Shown piece by piece: positions 22,223 through 32,959 of a stretch of 64,000 bases of DNA. This stretch comes from Linnemannia elongata (Eukaryota > Mortierellomycota > Mortierellomycetes > Mortierellales > Mortierellaceae). The number at the start of each line of letters is the position of its first letter. Position 1 is the stretch's first letter. The translations under genes were made by a program, and so were the position numbers. The notes beneath the pieces are model-generated. The model saw nothing but the letters and a program-made list of their open reading frames with translations. It ran no database searches and was not told where the DNA came from. The DNA lies in NCBI GenBank assembly GCA_036320915.1, contig JAXBDG010000004.1, positions 1,364,001 through 1,428,000 of the forward strand, read 5' to 3'.

Positions 22223-24656
22223 CGTTTTTTTCTGAGGTAAAGTGATTGCGGGGACGCCGTTATTCTCGGTGTTTGTTGAGGCAAGGGCCAGCGGTTCAGA
22301 AGGCTAAGTCCCAGTTAAAGAAAAGAAAGAACGTCAAGCAAACCTCGAGAGTAAGTGACAAGACAAGGGTAATTGGTGAACGAAACACTGAGGAGCCAGG
22401 GTTTTTCTATTTGTTTCTTGGCGATTTTTTTTCTTTGGCTTAGGACGCGTCCTCGCTTTGGCCCTAGTGCGACTACCTAGTGCGACTAGGACCAACTCGC
22501 CTCCCTCCCTCCCCTCTTTGACCCCACAGTGATTTGTTGTATGAAGAAACGGCGACGACGGTAGGGATGGCGCTTCGGTTACGATTAAGCCAGCCTGAAG
22601 CATTCTCCTGGGCTCAAGGATGGATTTGAAGGCATGAAAGCGAGGGCTATGGACATCCTGGGGCCTTTCTGGATTGGAGAGATTGTTGTATGAAGTTTTT
22701 TTTGGAAGAGTGTGGGATTCGAGATGACGATATGAAAGTGGATGTGGATCCTACCATATGAGTGAATACGGTGTTTACGCGTCGCTTGTGTTGATGGTGC
22801 GGGCGAAGGGGGTTGGAGAGTGGTGTTGTAGTTGCAGGGTTGCCAGATGGGATCTGTTGTCGTTGACGAGCTGAAGTGAATGAAAGTTGTTGCTCCACGG
22901 TGTTTGTGGGTGGAGCTGCTGGCTGGACGCGTTGTTTTAAAATAACAAAAAACAAGAGTAGCGTGACTGCTGTCGCGACTCGGGCTTGTGCCTGGACCTG
23001 AGTTCTGGAACGCAACACCTGCGATCGAATTCTCTTCGGAGATGCGTGATCATCCTACTCACTAATGGTGCCTGGATTTTAATAGGTTTTCAACCTGTTC
23101 ACGGTGTTAAGTATTGTACTCTCTTTACTTTCGTTGCCAGGGGCACTGGCAATTGAAGGGTGCAGATGATTGCAGGTTACTGCCTATGAGTGTAATATGT
23201 AGAGGAGTGGATATCCAAAGAGGAATCTGGCTCCCTAAAGGAGAAAGAAAGCACACGACTCGTCTCTCTCTTTCTCTCGTTATTTTGAACAAAATGAGCT
23301 CTGAGGGCAAGGTGGTGCAAAGGAAAGTTAAGGTTGTCATTTTTTTCTGTTCTTTTTACTCCGGCAGCTGTTCATGGGTGACAAAAAAAAATATGCAGCT
23401 TGCAAAAGAGGCATGAAAAGGTCGTGGATCGATAGGCTCTTTTTCTGGTGCACGCAAGAAAAAACCAGGTGCAGACGGACGAATTGACAACGACCGGGTC
23501 ATTGGATTCTACCCCTCTTCAAAACCGACAGAAACAACTATTGGCTGAAGTCAATCGCCTAGTTATTTCAGGAGCTTGTTAAACGATATTTCCCCGGTGT
23601 TTCCCTTTGGGTCTGCTCGAGAATAAGGGATATTAATGGCAATAACGGTTCACATAGTATCATTTCCTGGCCCCCTTTGACCGACGGGGTGGTGGACAAA
23701 GAGGAGAGGCAAGAAAAGCGCGAAGCTGGGAGACAGGCGGAGGGAGAGAGAAAGAGAAAGAAATAGAGGGTGTGTTGTCGTTACTTGGTTTGTTCTGTCT
23801 GTTGTTTGAGCAATTATGCTTCCACGCCCCTTGGTGTCTCCTTAGACTCGAATTGTCTTCTCCGGCATCTCACCTCAACAAACACCACACACAACTCCTT
23901 CTCGCTTTCTTCTTCCTTCACTCGCTCTCCATCTTTTTTAATACTCGTTTGTGTAAGTGTCGTCTAAATCCCACGTTTTTTCCTCCGTTGAGCAACAATT
24001 ATTTATTTTGATGTCTGTGTGAATGCGCTTTTCATGCAAAAGAAGTCTAGCCTAGGCCAGTTGCTACAAGCAAATAGACATGGCGCAACAAAGCATAAAC
24101 AACGAAAGAAAGAAAACGACAACAACAATAAAAGAAAGAAAAAGAGAGAGACAACTAAGTAAGGAAAAGGCAATAAAAAAGAAGTTAGCAAAGTGGACTC
24201 ACTTTTGGCCGCTTTTTTTTTTTTTTTTCACCCACTCTATCCCTTCCCTCTGTCTGTCTGTCAACCAACTCTCTTTTATTTCCCCTCTTTTATCGTCTTC
24301 TTTTCCTCTTTCCCCTTTCGTCGTCTCTTTCATCATCTCGCCTTCCCCTCATCCCTTCTTCCTTACTTCCTTCATCTTACTTCTTTTATTTATTATTCGA
24401 CCCTTCCTTCCTTCGTTCTCTTCGTCCTCTCCCTCGTGCACTTTGCTCATCCTCCGTCCCTTTTCCTCCCTGAAAGAGCACTGTGCGTCTGCCTGTCCTT
24501 AGCCTTCCCTGTCAAAGTGAACCAGAACCAAACGAGCTTCTTCCCTTCTCTTACTCCTACTTACCTCTCTTTCTCTTTCTTTCTCTCTCCATCCTCCTCT
24601 TTCCTCCTTCCAACAGCCAGTCGCCTCCATCTCTCCTTCATCCTCTTCTTCGCCCC
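22223..24656. other. 2.4 kb intergenic region between WD40 gene and CLA4-type kinase gene
   Basis: Divergent flanks. Apart from the weak candidate at 22334-23018 I see no gene. From 23690 the plus strand turns purine- then pyrimidine-rich. Positions 24200-24650 are an almost continuous CT-rich leader ending at the kinase start codon, broken by a T18 run near 24215. Confidence 0.5.
22334..23018 (-). CDS. Possible two-exon hypothetical gene with N-terminal membrane anchor
   Basis: A candidate only. A first exon from an ATG at 23018 to about 22759 starts MLRSRTQVQAQARVATA and contains one hydrophobic segment (VTLLLFFVIL), giving a type II anchor or mitochondrial presequence look. A donor (ATG|GTAGGA) and an acceptor (CCCCAG|GAT) near 22657 join in phase to DVHSPRFHAFKSILEPRR and run to a stop near 22334. 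The second part soon becomes Arg/Lys/Pro-rich and is not convincing. It could equally be 5' UTR and promoter of the WD40 gene on the same strand. No family is recognised. Confidence 0.2.
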
Positions 24657-27542
24657 ATGTACGCCTCCGAAGACAACTCCAACCCCCTGTCAAAGTACAG
24701 GGAACTCACCCCTATCCAGCCAGCCCGTGACCTGGCCCCCACCAACGTCTCGGGTGTGCTCAAGCATGGCTATATCTCTGTCAAGGAGGAGGGTCTTAAG
24801 GCCTTTATCTGGTCCAAGAGATACATGACCTTGCGTGAGCTGACCCTCAGCTTCCACAGGAACGAGGTGAGTCCACTCCCAACACAACCTTTTTGTTACA
24901 TATTTTATTATGTCTCGCAGATGATGGCATCACTTTTTGAGACCAGCTTGGGCTTCATCTCAACTGCCTTGGTTTCCTTGGCAAACAAGCAACCAACCAA
25001 CTCCTCTATATTCGGGAAAAGGCCATTCATGCCTTTCTGTATGCCTTGTGTGTTTCGTCTCTGTCTGCTACTTCTACTATTCAGTCCCGCTTTCACCCCA
25101 CACCTGTTGTCCCTTACCCTCCCCTTCCCCTGCCATCATCTCCACGTTGTTGTTTCTTTCCACTCAGCTTGGATCCCACCAACAGTTACTGTCAAAGAAA
25201 GAGATGCAGTTGCTTTGTACACACTTCCAAAAGCGCCATAGTGTGGGAGACAGGTAGTTCCGGCGACAGCTACGTTTTGTTTACTGACACAGACAAAGGC
25301 GTTCTTTCACCCAAGACGGTGCTCAGATGATGAAAAAAGTGAGATGGAGATCGAGGTCAAAAGTCGCAGTGAGCCGCAGAGGAGTTCACTGGCGCTGTCG
25401 TTTATAGCACTCGGGCTGGAACCAATACCAGGATTAGATACCATTGGATGGGAAAGGAAAGAGCAAGAACAGGTGCCATTAAAAGTGAACTAGCGTTGGA
25501 CCTTGGGGGGCAGGACAAAGCAGATATAAGTGAGAGTAATGGCGTTTCCTGAGACTGAGGAACGAGTGTTGGTTGGTTCCTGGCTGGTCGCAGCACTCTA
25601 GACCTGTCCGACGGCATGTTTTTGATTGCCTGCCTCTATATATTATGGCGGTTTATGAATGGCACTTTGAGCTTTGCGCCACTGTGTGTCTCTGCGTACC
25701 CTATGCAGTGAGGCAGGTCAATGGGGGCTTCTTGAAGCAATTGGCCTCGTCGCAACTGGACGGAACGCAAAGGCAGACTTGCGATCAGTCCCCTTTTATT
25801 CATCCTCAGCTGCCCGCGTAGCACACCTCTCTCACCTATCCTCATAAAAGAGGTACTAACTCCTCCACTTTTTCTTGCTCTCCTTGATGGTTCTCCTCTG
25901 TATAGTCGACCCCTCAAGCCGTTGTTCTGATCTTCCTCAAGGACATCACCGCCGTGACTAGGACAGACCTCAAGGCCTACTGCTTCGAGCTCGTTACCAA
26001 GGACAGGAGCTACTTCCTCTCGTGCAAGAACGACGAGGAGCTGTACTCATGGATGCACGAGATCTACTCTCGATCCCCTCTTATGGGTGTCTCCAACCCT
26101 ACCAACTTTGTTCACAAGGTCCATGTTGGCTTTGACCCCAACACCGGCAACTTTACCGTAAGTGTCACACAAACAAATCAAGGGTTCTCATTCTTACTTT
26201 TTTTCAATGTTGTCTGCAACTGGTTGATAGACCGACAATATGCTCTCCACTCACCTTCCCTTTGGATCCACTGACAACTAATAGGGCTTGCCAGAGACAT
26301 GGACAAAGCTGCTGACTGGATCAGCCATTACCAAGGAGGACTATGCTAACAATCCCCAGGCTGTGTTAGAGGTCTTGGAGTTCTACACGGATCAGACAAA
26401 GCGCAATGAAGCAGAGTACGGTACCGCCTCGTTGGTGCCCAGCTCACTTCCTCTCATCCCCAGCGACTCGGAGGGCGATCGCTGGGCCAATCTCATGCCC
26501 AGACAGCAACCCACTCCCCCTTCGAGCAGACCTGAACGTCCCCAGCGCCCAGAGCGCCCTGACCGCCCTGAGGATCAGCTTCGTCCCTCCATCCCAGAGC
26601 GCTCGCAGAGTGTCGATACCCTCCCTGTCACCCAGAGAATGTCCAGCTTGGGTATTTATGACGATAGGGTAAGTTCTCTTCCTTGCCTTATCCTCCCTTC
26701 CAGACTCCGTCAATGTCAAAAAGGGCTCATTTTTCTATGTATTGGATTGGATGGTGGCCTCGGAGAGCACTACAGGGTCCGCCCTCTCGCTCTCTTCCCC
26801 TTTTTTCATTCACTCACGCCCTTTTCATTTCAATTGCTGATTTTAGGGCAACCAGCAGCCAGGAAGCCGTCCAGCCCTTGCTCCAAGACCACCCAACGCT
26901 CTTCGCCCCGACTATGCACCTCCATCTCCCACTGTAAGTTCTCGATCCCATTGGAAGGAGCGACGCGCGAAGAGTCTTTATTTGCTTTTGTTTCTTTTCG
27001 AGATGCTGATCTTTTGAATGGTTTTATGACCGGGCGCCTGACGCAGTCTCCTCGTGCACCCAACCACCAGTTCACTCCCCCACTCTCTAGCTCGCCCTCC
27101 AACAAGTATAACAACCCTCCCCCCAAGCCCCCACAGCAACCCCCTTCCCCCTCAGCGTCACCTTCCAGTCTTCGTCAGCCCAACGCCTACGGACCTCCTC
27201 CTCGGAGCAATACCTCGCCCATCGCTGTCAAATACCCTGGATCATCTGGTGAGGCTGGCTCGAAGCCACCAATCGTTCGCCCCGCTGTTGCCGACGCTGC
27301 TGCTTCCTTGAACGGCTCCAACGCTCCCAAGGTCGCTGTTGAGCGTCGTATTTCGACCATGACTGAGGCTGAGATTATGGAGAAGTTGCGCAGTGTCGTC
27401 TCCTCAGGCGATCCCAGCACTTTGTACAGCAAGATCAAGAAGGTCGGCCAGGGGTAAGTTTGAACAAAGAGTTGCTTCAGCATCCTTATGTTATTAATAT
27501 CTGCAGGTGAGACAGTTGATTTAAGGTGCCTATTCCTAATGA

Positions 27543-27598
<56 letters not shown>

Positions 27599-28728
27599 GC
27601 TCTGTTGCGGCATATTTTTTCTATTCGTAGAGCTTCCGGATCAGTCTATGTCGCCAAGCACCTCACAACAAACACCAAGGTTGCTATTAAGCAGATGGAT
27701 CTTTCATTGCAGCCCAGGAAGGAGTTGGTTGTCAACGAAATTTTGGTCATGAAGGAGTCCACCAACCCCAACATTGTCAACTACCTCGACTCTTTCTTGG
27801 TCAAGGGTCAGGAGTTGTGGGTTGTCATGGAGTACATGGAGGGTGGTGCTTTGACCGATGTCATTGACAACAACAAGCTCTCAGAAAGCCAAATCGCCTG
27901 CATCTGCTTAGAGGTACGTTTCATCTCTTGTGTTTGGTTGGCGGATATGGTGAACAAATGGCAAGACGCAGTATTAACAAAGCAGTATAACTTTCCCATT
28001 ACCATAGACATGCAAGGGTCTGCAGCACTTGCACAGCCAGAACATCATTCACAGAGATATCAAGTCCGATAACGTTCTTTTGGATTCCCTCGGACATGTC
28101 AAGATTAGTACGTGCACTATCTATGGCTCTTGTTGTTTCGTGTTTTATACATGCGACGTTTCATTAGATATTAACAAAAACATTGTTTCCATGCGTTGCT
28201 TTTTTAGCTGATTTCGGATTCTGCGCAAAGTTGACTGATCAGAAGAACAAGCGTGCTACAATGGTCGGTACCCCCTACTGGATGGCTCCTGAGGTTGTCA
28301 AGCAGAAGGAATACGGTGCCAAGGTCGATATCTGGTCTTTGGGTATTATGGCCATTGAGATGATTGAGCAGGAGCCCCCATACTTGGATGAGGAGCCCCT
28401 CAAGGCTCTGTACTTGATCGCCACCAACGGAACCCCTACATTGAAGAAGCCCGAGACTCTGAGTGCCGAGCTCAAGAACTTCTTGGCTGTCTGCCTGTGT
28501 GTCGAGGTCAAGAGTCGTGCTACCTCTAAGGAGCTTTTGGAGGTAACCACCGCTGGTTTTTCATTTCTCTCGCCTTTTTTATCGTCGCATGATACCGTCA
28601 GACATTTGACATGACTAACAATTGACTTTACTCTTTTTCATTCATGATTTCATTAGCACGAGTTCTTGAAGCGTGCAGGATCATTGCAATCTCTCCGTCC
28701 TCTGTTCGACTTTAAGCGAGGCGGGTAA
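24657..28728 (+). CDS. CLA4: CLA4-type p21-activated kinase (PH, CRIB, Ser/Thr kinase)
   Basis: About nine exons encode ~705 residues. The ATG at 24657 opens [17 protein letters not shown]. Domain order: a PH domain (residues ~35-130; [35 protein letters not shown]); a CRIB motif directly after it ([10 protein letters not shown], split by an intron from [10 protein letters not shown]); a Pro-rich linker with SH3-type PxxP runs (~200-400); and a STE20/PAK kinase domain. The kinase has [22 protein letters not shown] with the catalytic Lys, [22 protein letters not shown] and the [10 protein letters not shown] activation segment, so all catalytic residues are present. PH plus CRIB is diagnostic of the Cla4/Skm1 branch. 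These kinases are Cdc42 effectors in septin assembly, budding and polarity. The first intron is about 1,040 nt, and intron 5 holds a T53 homopolymer. Confidence 0.93.
24867..25906 (+). other. Unusually long first intron of the CLA4-type kinase gene
   Basis: GTGAGT follows codons for HRNE and the next exon resumes at [10 protein letters not shown] in phase after TATAG, giving an intron of about 1,040 nt. Other introns in this gene are roughly 65-180 nt. I see no convincing exon inside it. Confidence 0.75.
27545..27597. repeat. T53 homopolymer in kinase gene intron
   Basis: Fifty-three uninterrupted T residues lie about 35 nt before the acceptor of the exon that begins the kinase glycine loop. 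Length in the assembly may be unreliable. Confidence 0.95.
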
Positions 28729-29043
28729 ATGAAAGAGCTGATCCTTACAATTCGGAATAAAACGCGTGTTCAAAAGAAAGCAACACTAGACAAATGCCGC
28801 GGAAAACAGCCATTCTGTTGGCGAATATGCAAAGTAAGAATAAACACATAATATTAATAACTTAAAGAACGCTTTGAAGAGTTTACGCTACTTTCTGGTG
28901 CTTGTAATGCGGTTTTGAGACCAACTAATGTCGCCTTTGAGGGGCGAGGATTCGACATTTGTTTTGTTTTGCTCCTTTGTTTAATGCTGATCGTTCGTTC
29001 TCAAATGTTATGCTGGATCCGGTGTTGCTGTTTATGTTGCGAT
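28729..29043. other. Convergent 3' region, kinase gene / rhodanese gene
   Basis: A 315 bp AT-rich spacer between convergent stop codons. It contains several AATAA-type signals (for example near 28757 and 28848) suited to 3' end formation. No gene is seen. Confidence 0.5.
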
Positions 29044-29678
29044 CTACTTGGAAACTTTTCCATCCTTCTCAACCTGGAACCCGCTCTTGATCCAACCATC
29101 CATACCCTCATCCAGACTCCAGACTTTAGTGCTCTCCTTCTTGCTAGATCCTTCCCCCTCGGCAACGCCATATCCCAAGCGGACCAAAGACTCGGCTGCA
29201 AGAACAGAACGGAAGCCTCCTGCACAGTAAACAACAACATCGCGGGGGTCCGACTGCTTAACGAATTTCGAAACATCACGTTCGAGGATACCACGGGGGA
29301 GGACGATGGCTCCGGGGATGGTGCCGGTTGCTTGGACCTCGTGGCGTTCGCGGACGTCGATCACATGCGGGGGCTGGGTTGTTTGAAGGGAGTGGAGGTC
29401 CTTTGGGGAAAGGTAGTGGATGTCCTTGTTGGTTGCTTTGATCTCCTGGACGAGTGCTGGGAACGACTTTTGGTTGAGTGCGGACTGGAAGAATTGGAGT
29501 GGTAAGTGTGGGGGATTACAAAAGATGCTGTAGCTGAAAAAAAAAGGGGGTTGGGCGGAGTGAAACTGATACGAAGAAAGTGTCAGGGTTGGCTTACAAA
29601 AACAAAAGTGCGCTGTTGGACAGCAGCAAAGCTGGTGGTGGTCGAGAGACGGGCGAGACGGAGAGTGTTTGCGAGCAT
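29044..29678 (-). CDS. Single-domain rhodanese, probably mitochondrial
   Basis: Two exons (29678-29598 and 29484-29044) join in phase to 173 residues. Exon 1 encodes MLANTLRLARLSTTTSFAA, an Arg/Ser/Thr-rich amphipathic leader typical of mitochondrial import. Exon 2 carries one rhodanese domain: HVIDVRERHEVQATGTIPGA, then the active-site loop VVVYCAGGFRSVLAAESL with the catalytic Cys, and WSLDEGMDGWIKSGF near the end. Such proteins transfer sulfane sulfur or take part in sulfide/glutathione persulfide detoxification; the exact substrate cannot be read from sequence. The acceptor used (TTCTTCCAG|TCC) was chosen because a nearer CAG would break the phase. It is head to head with the HINT gene, 253 bp apart. 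Confidence 0.85.
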
Positions 29679-29931
29679 GATGGAGCGAAGATGAAGTGGA
29701 TGAAAGATGGGTGGAGATGAAAAGGAGGAAAAAATAGAAAACTGTGCCTTTATGTGGCGGTGGGGATTGGCGTGCCCGTTGGCGTTGGTTGACTGATTGG
29801 TCGATCCTGTGCCATCCCATCGCGCCCGAAGATTTGAACGTCACAGAGAAAGAACTCGCATAAAAAAACGAATTTCGCTCCCACGCATCTCTCTACTCAC
29901 TTTCTTCTCACACACTACATTCACAACAATC
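29679..29931. promoter_or_regulatory. Compact bidirectional promoter, rhodanese / HINT
   Basis: Only 253 bp separate the two ATGs. An inverted CCAAT (ATTGG) occurs in GACTGATTGGTCGATC near 29796, and further ATTGG/GTTGG copies lie at 29765-29790. Shared regulation is inferred from distance alone. Confidence 0.45.
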
Positions 29932-31046
29932 ATGGCCTCCAACCCTGCCTGCCTCTTCTGCCGCATCATCAAGCGCGAGATCCCCTCGAAGGTCTTGTTC
30001 GAGACGGAGCACAGGTAAAATACCACGGTGTCATACTGACTGCTATAATACCTTGTCAAAAAGAAATGAACCGCTGACTCGAAGGAAAGAACAAATTACG
30101 CGAAACACGGCGTTTCGCGCCTAATAAACTGAGCAAGAAGCCACAGGGCGAGCGCAGATATTCTCGAATGCTGTTCTGGAGCTCAAACTCGCGTAGTTTT
30201 TCTGGCTCAGGGTGCATCATCCCTCATGGAGGAGTCCTTTTCGGGATTTCACAGTGTCCGAGGCGCTCCGTATCGACAAACGCGGGTCGAGCCGAGCAAT
30301 GCAAAGCTAAACGGATATACCTTTCTCCTCCTCCTCTTCTTCTTACCATTTTAGTTTGGCTTTCCTCGACATTGGACCTCTTAGCGAGGGACATACCGTA
30401 AGTTTGCCCTTTTAGACATGCTGATCTATGGTGTTCAGTCATATTGCCGCAAAGGTGCACGAGGAAGTTGTAACAAGAAGATAATCGATGCTCATTCATC
30501 ATACGTCTCCTCTCCTTCACATAGGTTGTCATCCCCAAGCGTAAGTACGATAGTGACAGGACAGGAATTCAATGAAAACTCGCGTTAAAAGCGGTTGATC
30601 CCCATTAAGACGAAAACTGGAGACCTAAGTCACAAATCGTTGCTTCTCATACACATAGACCACGCCCAGTTCCTCCACGAGCTCCCTGACGCCGAGATGG
30701 CTGACCTCCTCCCCACTGCCAAGAAGGTTGCCTTGGCTATTGGATGCAAGGATTACAACATTTTACAGAACAACGGACGTATCGCCCATCAGGTACGGTG
30801 CATCTCCAGCTGTGCACAACGAAAACTCGACGTCATATTATTTACATTAGGCCTGCTTTCATTACACACACTAACATCGTATTTTTAATTATACTTTTCG
30901 TCAACTGGAAAAAGGTCGTTGACCACGTTCACTTCCATGTCATCCCCAAGCCCAACGCCGATGAGGGACTGGTCATGGAGTGGAAGACTAAGGAGACTAA
31001 CGGTGACAAGTTGGAGGAGCTCCGCAAGCGAATCCTCAAGCTCTAA
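29932..31046 (+). CDS. HNT1: Histidine-triad nucleotide-binding protein (HINT/Hnt1)
   Basis: Five exons (29932-30014, 30355-30397, 30525-30540, 30659-30792, 30915-31046) join in phase to 135 residues. MASNPACLFCRIIKREIPSK is the usual HINT start, with the CxxC-like zinc/turn element. LAFLDIGPLSEGHTVVIPK spans three exons, YNILQNNGRIAHQ follows, and the histidine triad reads HVHFHVIPK (HxHxHxx). Hint proteins hydrolyse adenosine phosphoramidates and AMP-lysine. The third exon is only 16 nt and supplies VVIPK. Without it the conserved strand would be missing and the frame broken. The first intron (340 nt) is long for this window. Convergent with the SAM carrier gene. Confidence 0.93.
30525..30540 (+). 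other. 16-nt micro-exon of HINT gene
   Basis: ATAG precedes and GTAAGT follows a 16-nt exon encoding VVIPK plus the first base of the next codon. Total coding length 83+43+16+134+132 is divisible by three only with it included. Confidence 0.85.
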
Positions 31047-31295
31047 AGTATTCTTTGCAATAGAAGCCGGTTCGACTCTCTCCCTTCTGTTTCAATATTG
31101 ATAGCAAGTTACAATTGACGCCGTGAACAAGTACTTAACACTAAAGCAGTATGCAAAAGGCGACAACATAAGAACCACAAATCTATGGTGTAAACAGTTA
31201 CGCTTCTTTCTTTATCTATGATACAAGTGTGTGTCGATACCTCGCCTTCCTCCAGTCTATGTGAAAAAAGTATATATAACGATCTTTCCCTCCCT

Positions 31296-32959
31296 TTAGT
31301 TATCCCGACTGGCGATAACCTTCACCTTCTCATAAACGCCCAAAAAGATGCTTCCTCCAATGGAGATCCACATAACACGGGGTCCAACACCTGAGAACAA
31401 GGCCCTTGGACCTTCCTCAGCAAGGATACGCTTAAATGTCGAGATGATCCCAGAGTAGTAGGCGTTCGAGGGAGCTCCGCCTGCGCCGACAGGGTGCCGT
31501 TGGCTGAGCATCAGACGTGTCTTGATAACATCCAGAGGTGTTGTGATAGCGGCGGCGATTCCTCCTGCGATCGATCCGCAGATGGCGGCCTCCCATGGGT
31601 CGACTACTTGTCTGTGGGTTGCGAATGCGTATGACTTCTTCATGTACTCGTATAATGGAAACTGGATGCATGTAAAAGGGATCTAGATACAAGGGGTGGT
31701 CAAATGACACAATCGTGTCAGCATAAAGTGTTGCCTCGAATTGGGGGCTAGCGTTTTGTTCTCTATATCTGATGGCTGTGGTTTACCTCGCGCGCGACGG
31801 TGCTGAAGTATCCGCGGTAGAATCCCAAGATGCCTTCGTTGTGGATGACAGATTTGAAGGCAGCAGAAGTAGTTGTGAACTGCTTGGTTTGCATCCTCTG
31901 CTTGATCACCTCAGTAGGAACACGAACAAAGCAGGCAGCCTGTTCAAACAAGGAAGAATTAGGGATGGATTAATTAGGGTTTCTTGTGGTTATCGCAACT
32001 GCACAAACGTTCATGTTTGTAACGTGGCTCTTCTCGTCCCTCCACATCCAGTTCGATTACGAGAGACTTTTTTTCAACAGCATGATATTTGTTGTTGATT
32101 TGTGCTTAATATTTTCTGCGTCAAAAGGTGGGTGAAGGAGAAAGAGTTGACTCAACTGTGCAGCCAGCTGGTATAAACCCGCAATCCTAATTTGCCCGCA
32201 AGGAGGAAACAAGACATTCCCTTCCTACCCACAAAAAAAAAAATCAAAGAGCCCAATTGGTCGCCACTGATCTGCGCACACAAGGGGCACTTTCATACAA
32301 AGACAAGACGGCGAACGGAGTGTTGAAAAAAGGGACTTACGATCTCTCCACCAGAGGCAGACATCATATGGACCATGGGGGCATGTTGGGGATCGGGCAA
32401 GACTGTAGTCAATGTCTTCTTGAGTCCCTCGTAAGTAACAAAGAACATCGAAGCTAATGTTCGCAAGTGAAAGAATGTGGGGAATCGAATATCGGTCGTG
32501 GGTTAAATTTTGACCTTGTTGTTGTTATTCCACAAAAAGGTACCACCCTGGCTGTGTGTTCCTGAATTTTGTCGTGTGAGTGTGAGAATTTGAAGAACGT
32601 TACCACCAGGTGCACTTCCAATGACGGCGCTAGTCAAGCCAGAGTAGACTCCTCTGAATCCTCCCGATGCTGCAAATCCTGCCTTGGACTGGAGGCGCGT
32701 CTTGAGTGTGTCCAGAGGGAAGAGGGCAGTGTCTACCGCCGTTCCAGCCATCGCACCTGCCTTTTAGGAAGTAGTTCAGAAATAAAGGAAAGATTGGTGT
32801 CAGTTCAGTACACAAGCTGAGAGACGGGAAAGTGAGGACTTTTTGCGTCTGCAAGGTTCCCTTTTCTTTCTGGGTCTTTACTAGCATGCACTGAAGCAGA
32901 GTTGCCTGCTTGGTGGGGACAACAGCCAATGTCGAGGCTGACGAGGAGAGATCACTCAT
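31296..32959 (-). CDS. PET8: Mitochondrial S-adenosylmethionine carrier (SLC25 family)
   Basis: Five exons give ~290 residues from the ATG at 32959 to a TAA-type stop at 31296, the normal carrier size. Three solute-carrier repeats are visible with their PxD/E signature motifs: [33 protein letters not shown] and [36 protein letters not shown] and [15 protein letters not shown] match the Pet8/SAMC subfamily. It would exchange cytosolic SAM for S-adenosylhomocysteine across the inner mitochondrial membrane, feeding methylation of mitochondrial RNA, ubiquinone and lipoate synthesis. A long intron (~32340-31940) lies between repeats one and two. A Cbf1-type site sits 255 bp before the ATG. Confidence 0.9.

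Noticed and set aside
24080..24828. Plus-strand frames rich in Phe, Ser, Leu and Pro before and across the CLA4 start
   Set aside because: They translate a CT-rich leader; the frame of the conserved PH domain starts at 24657.
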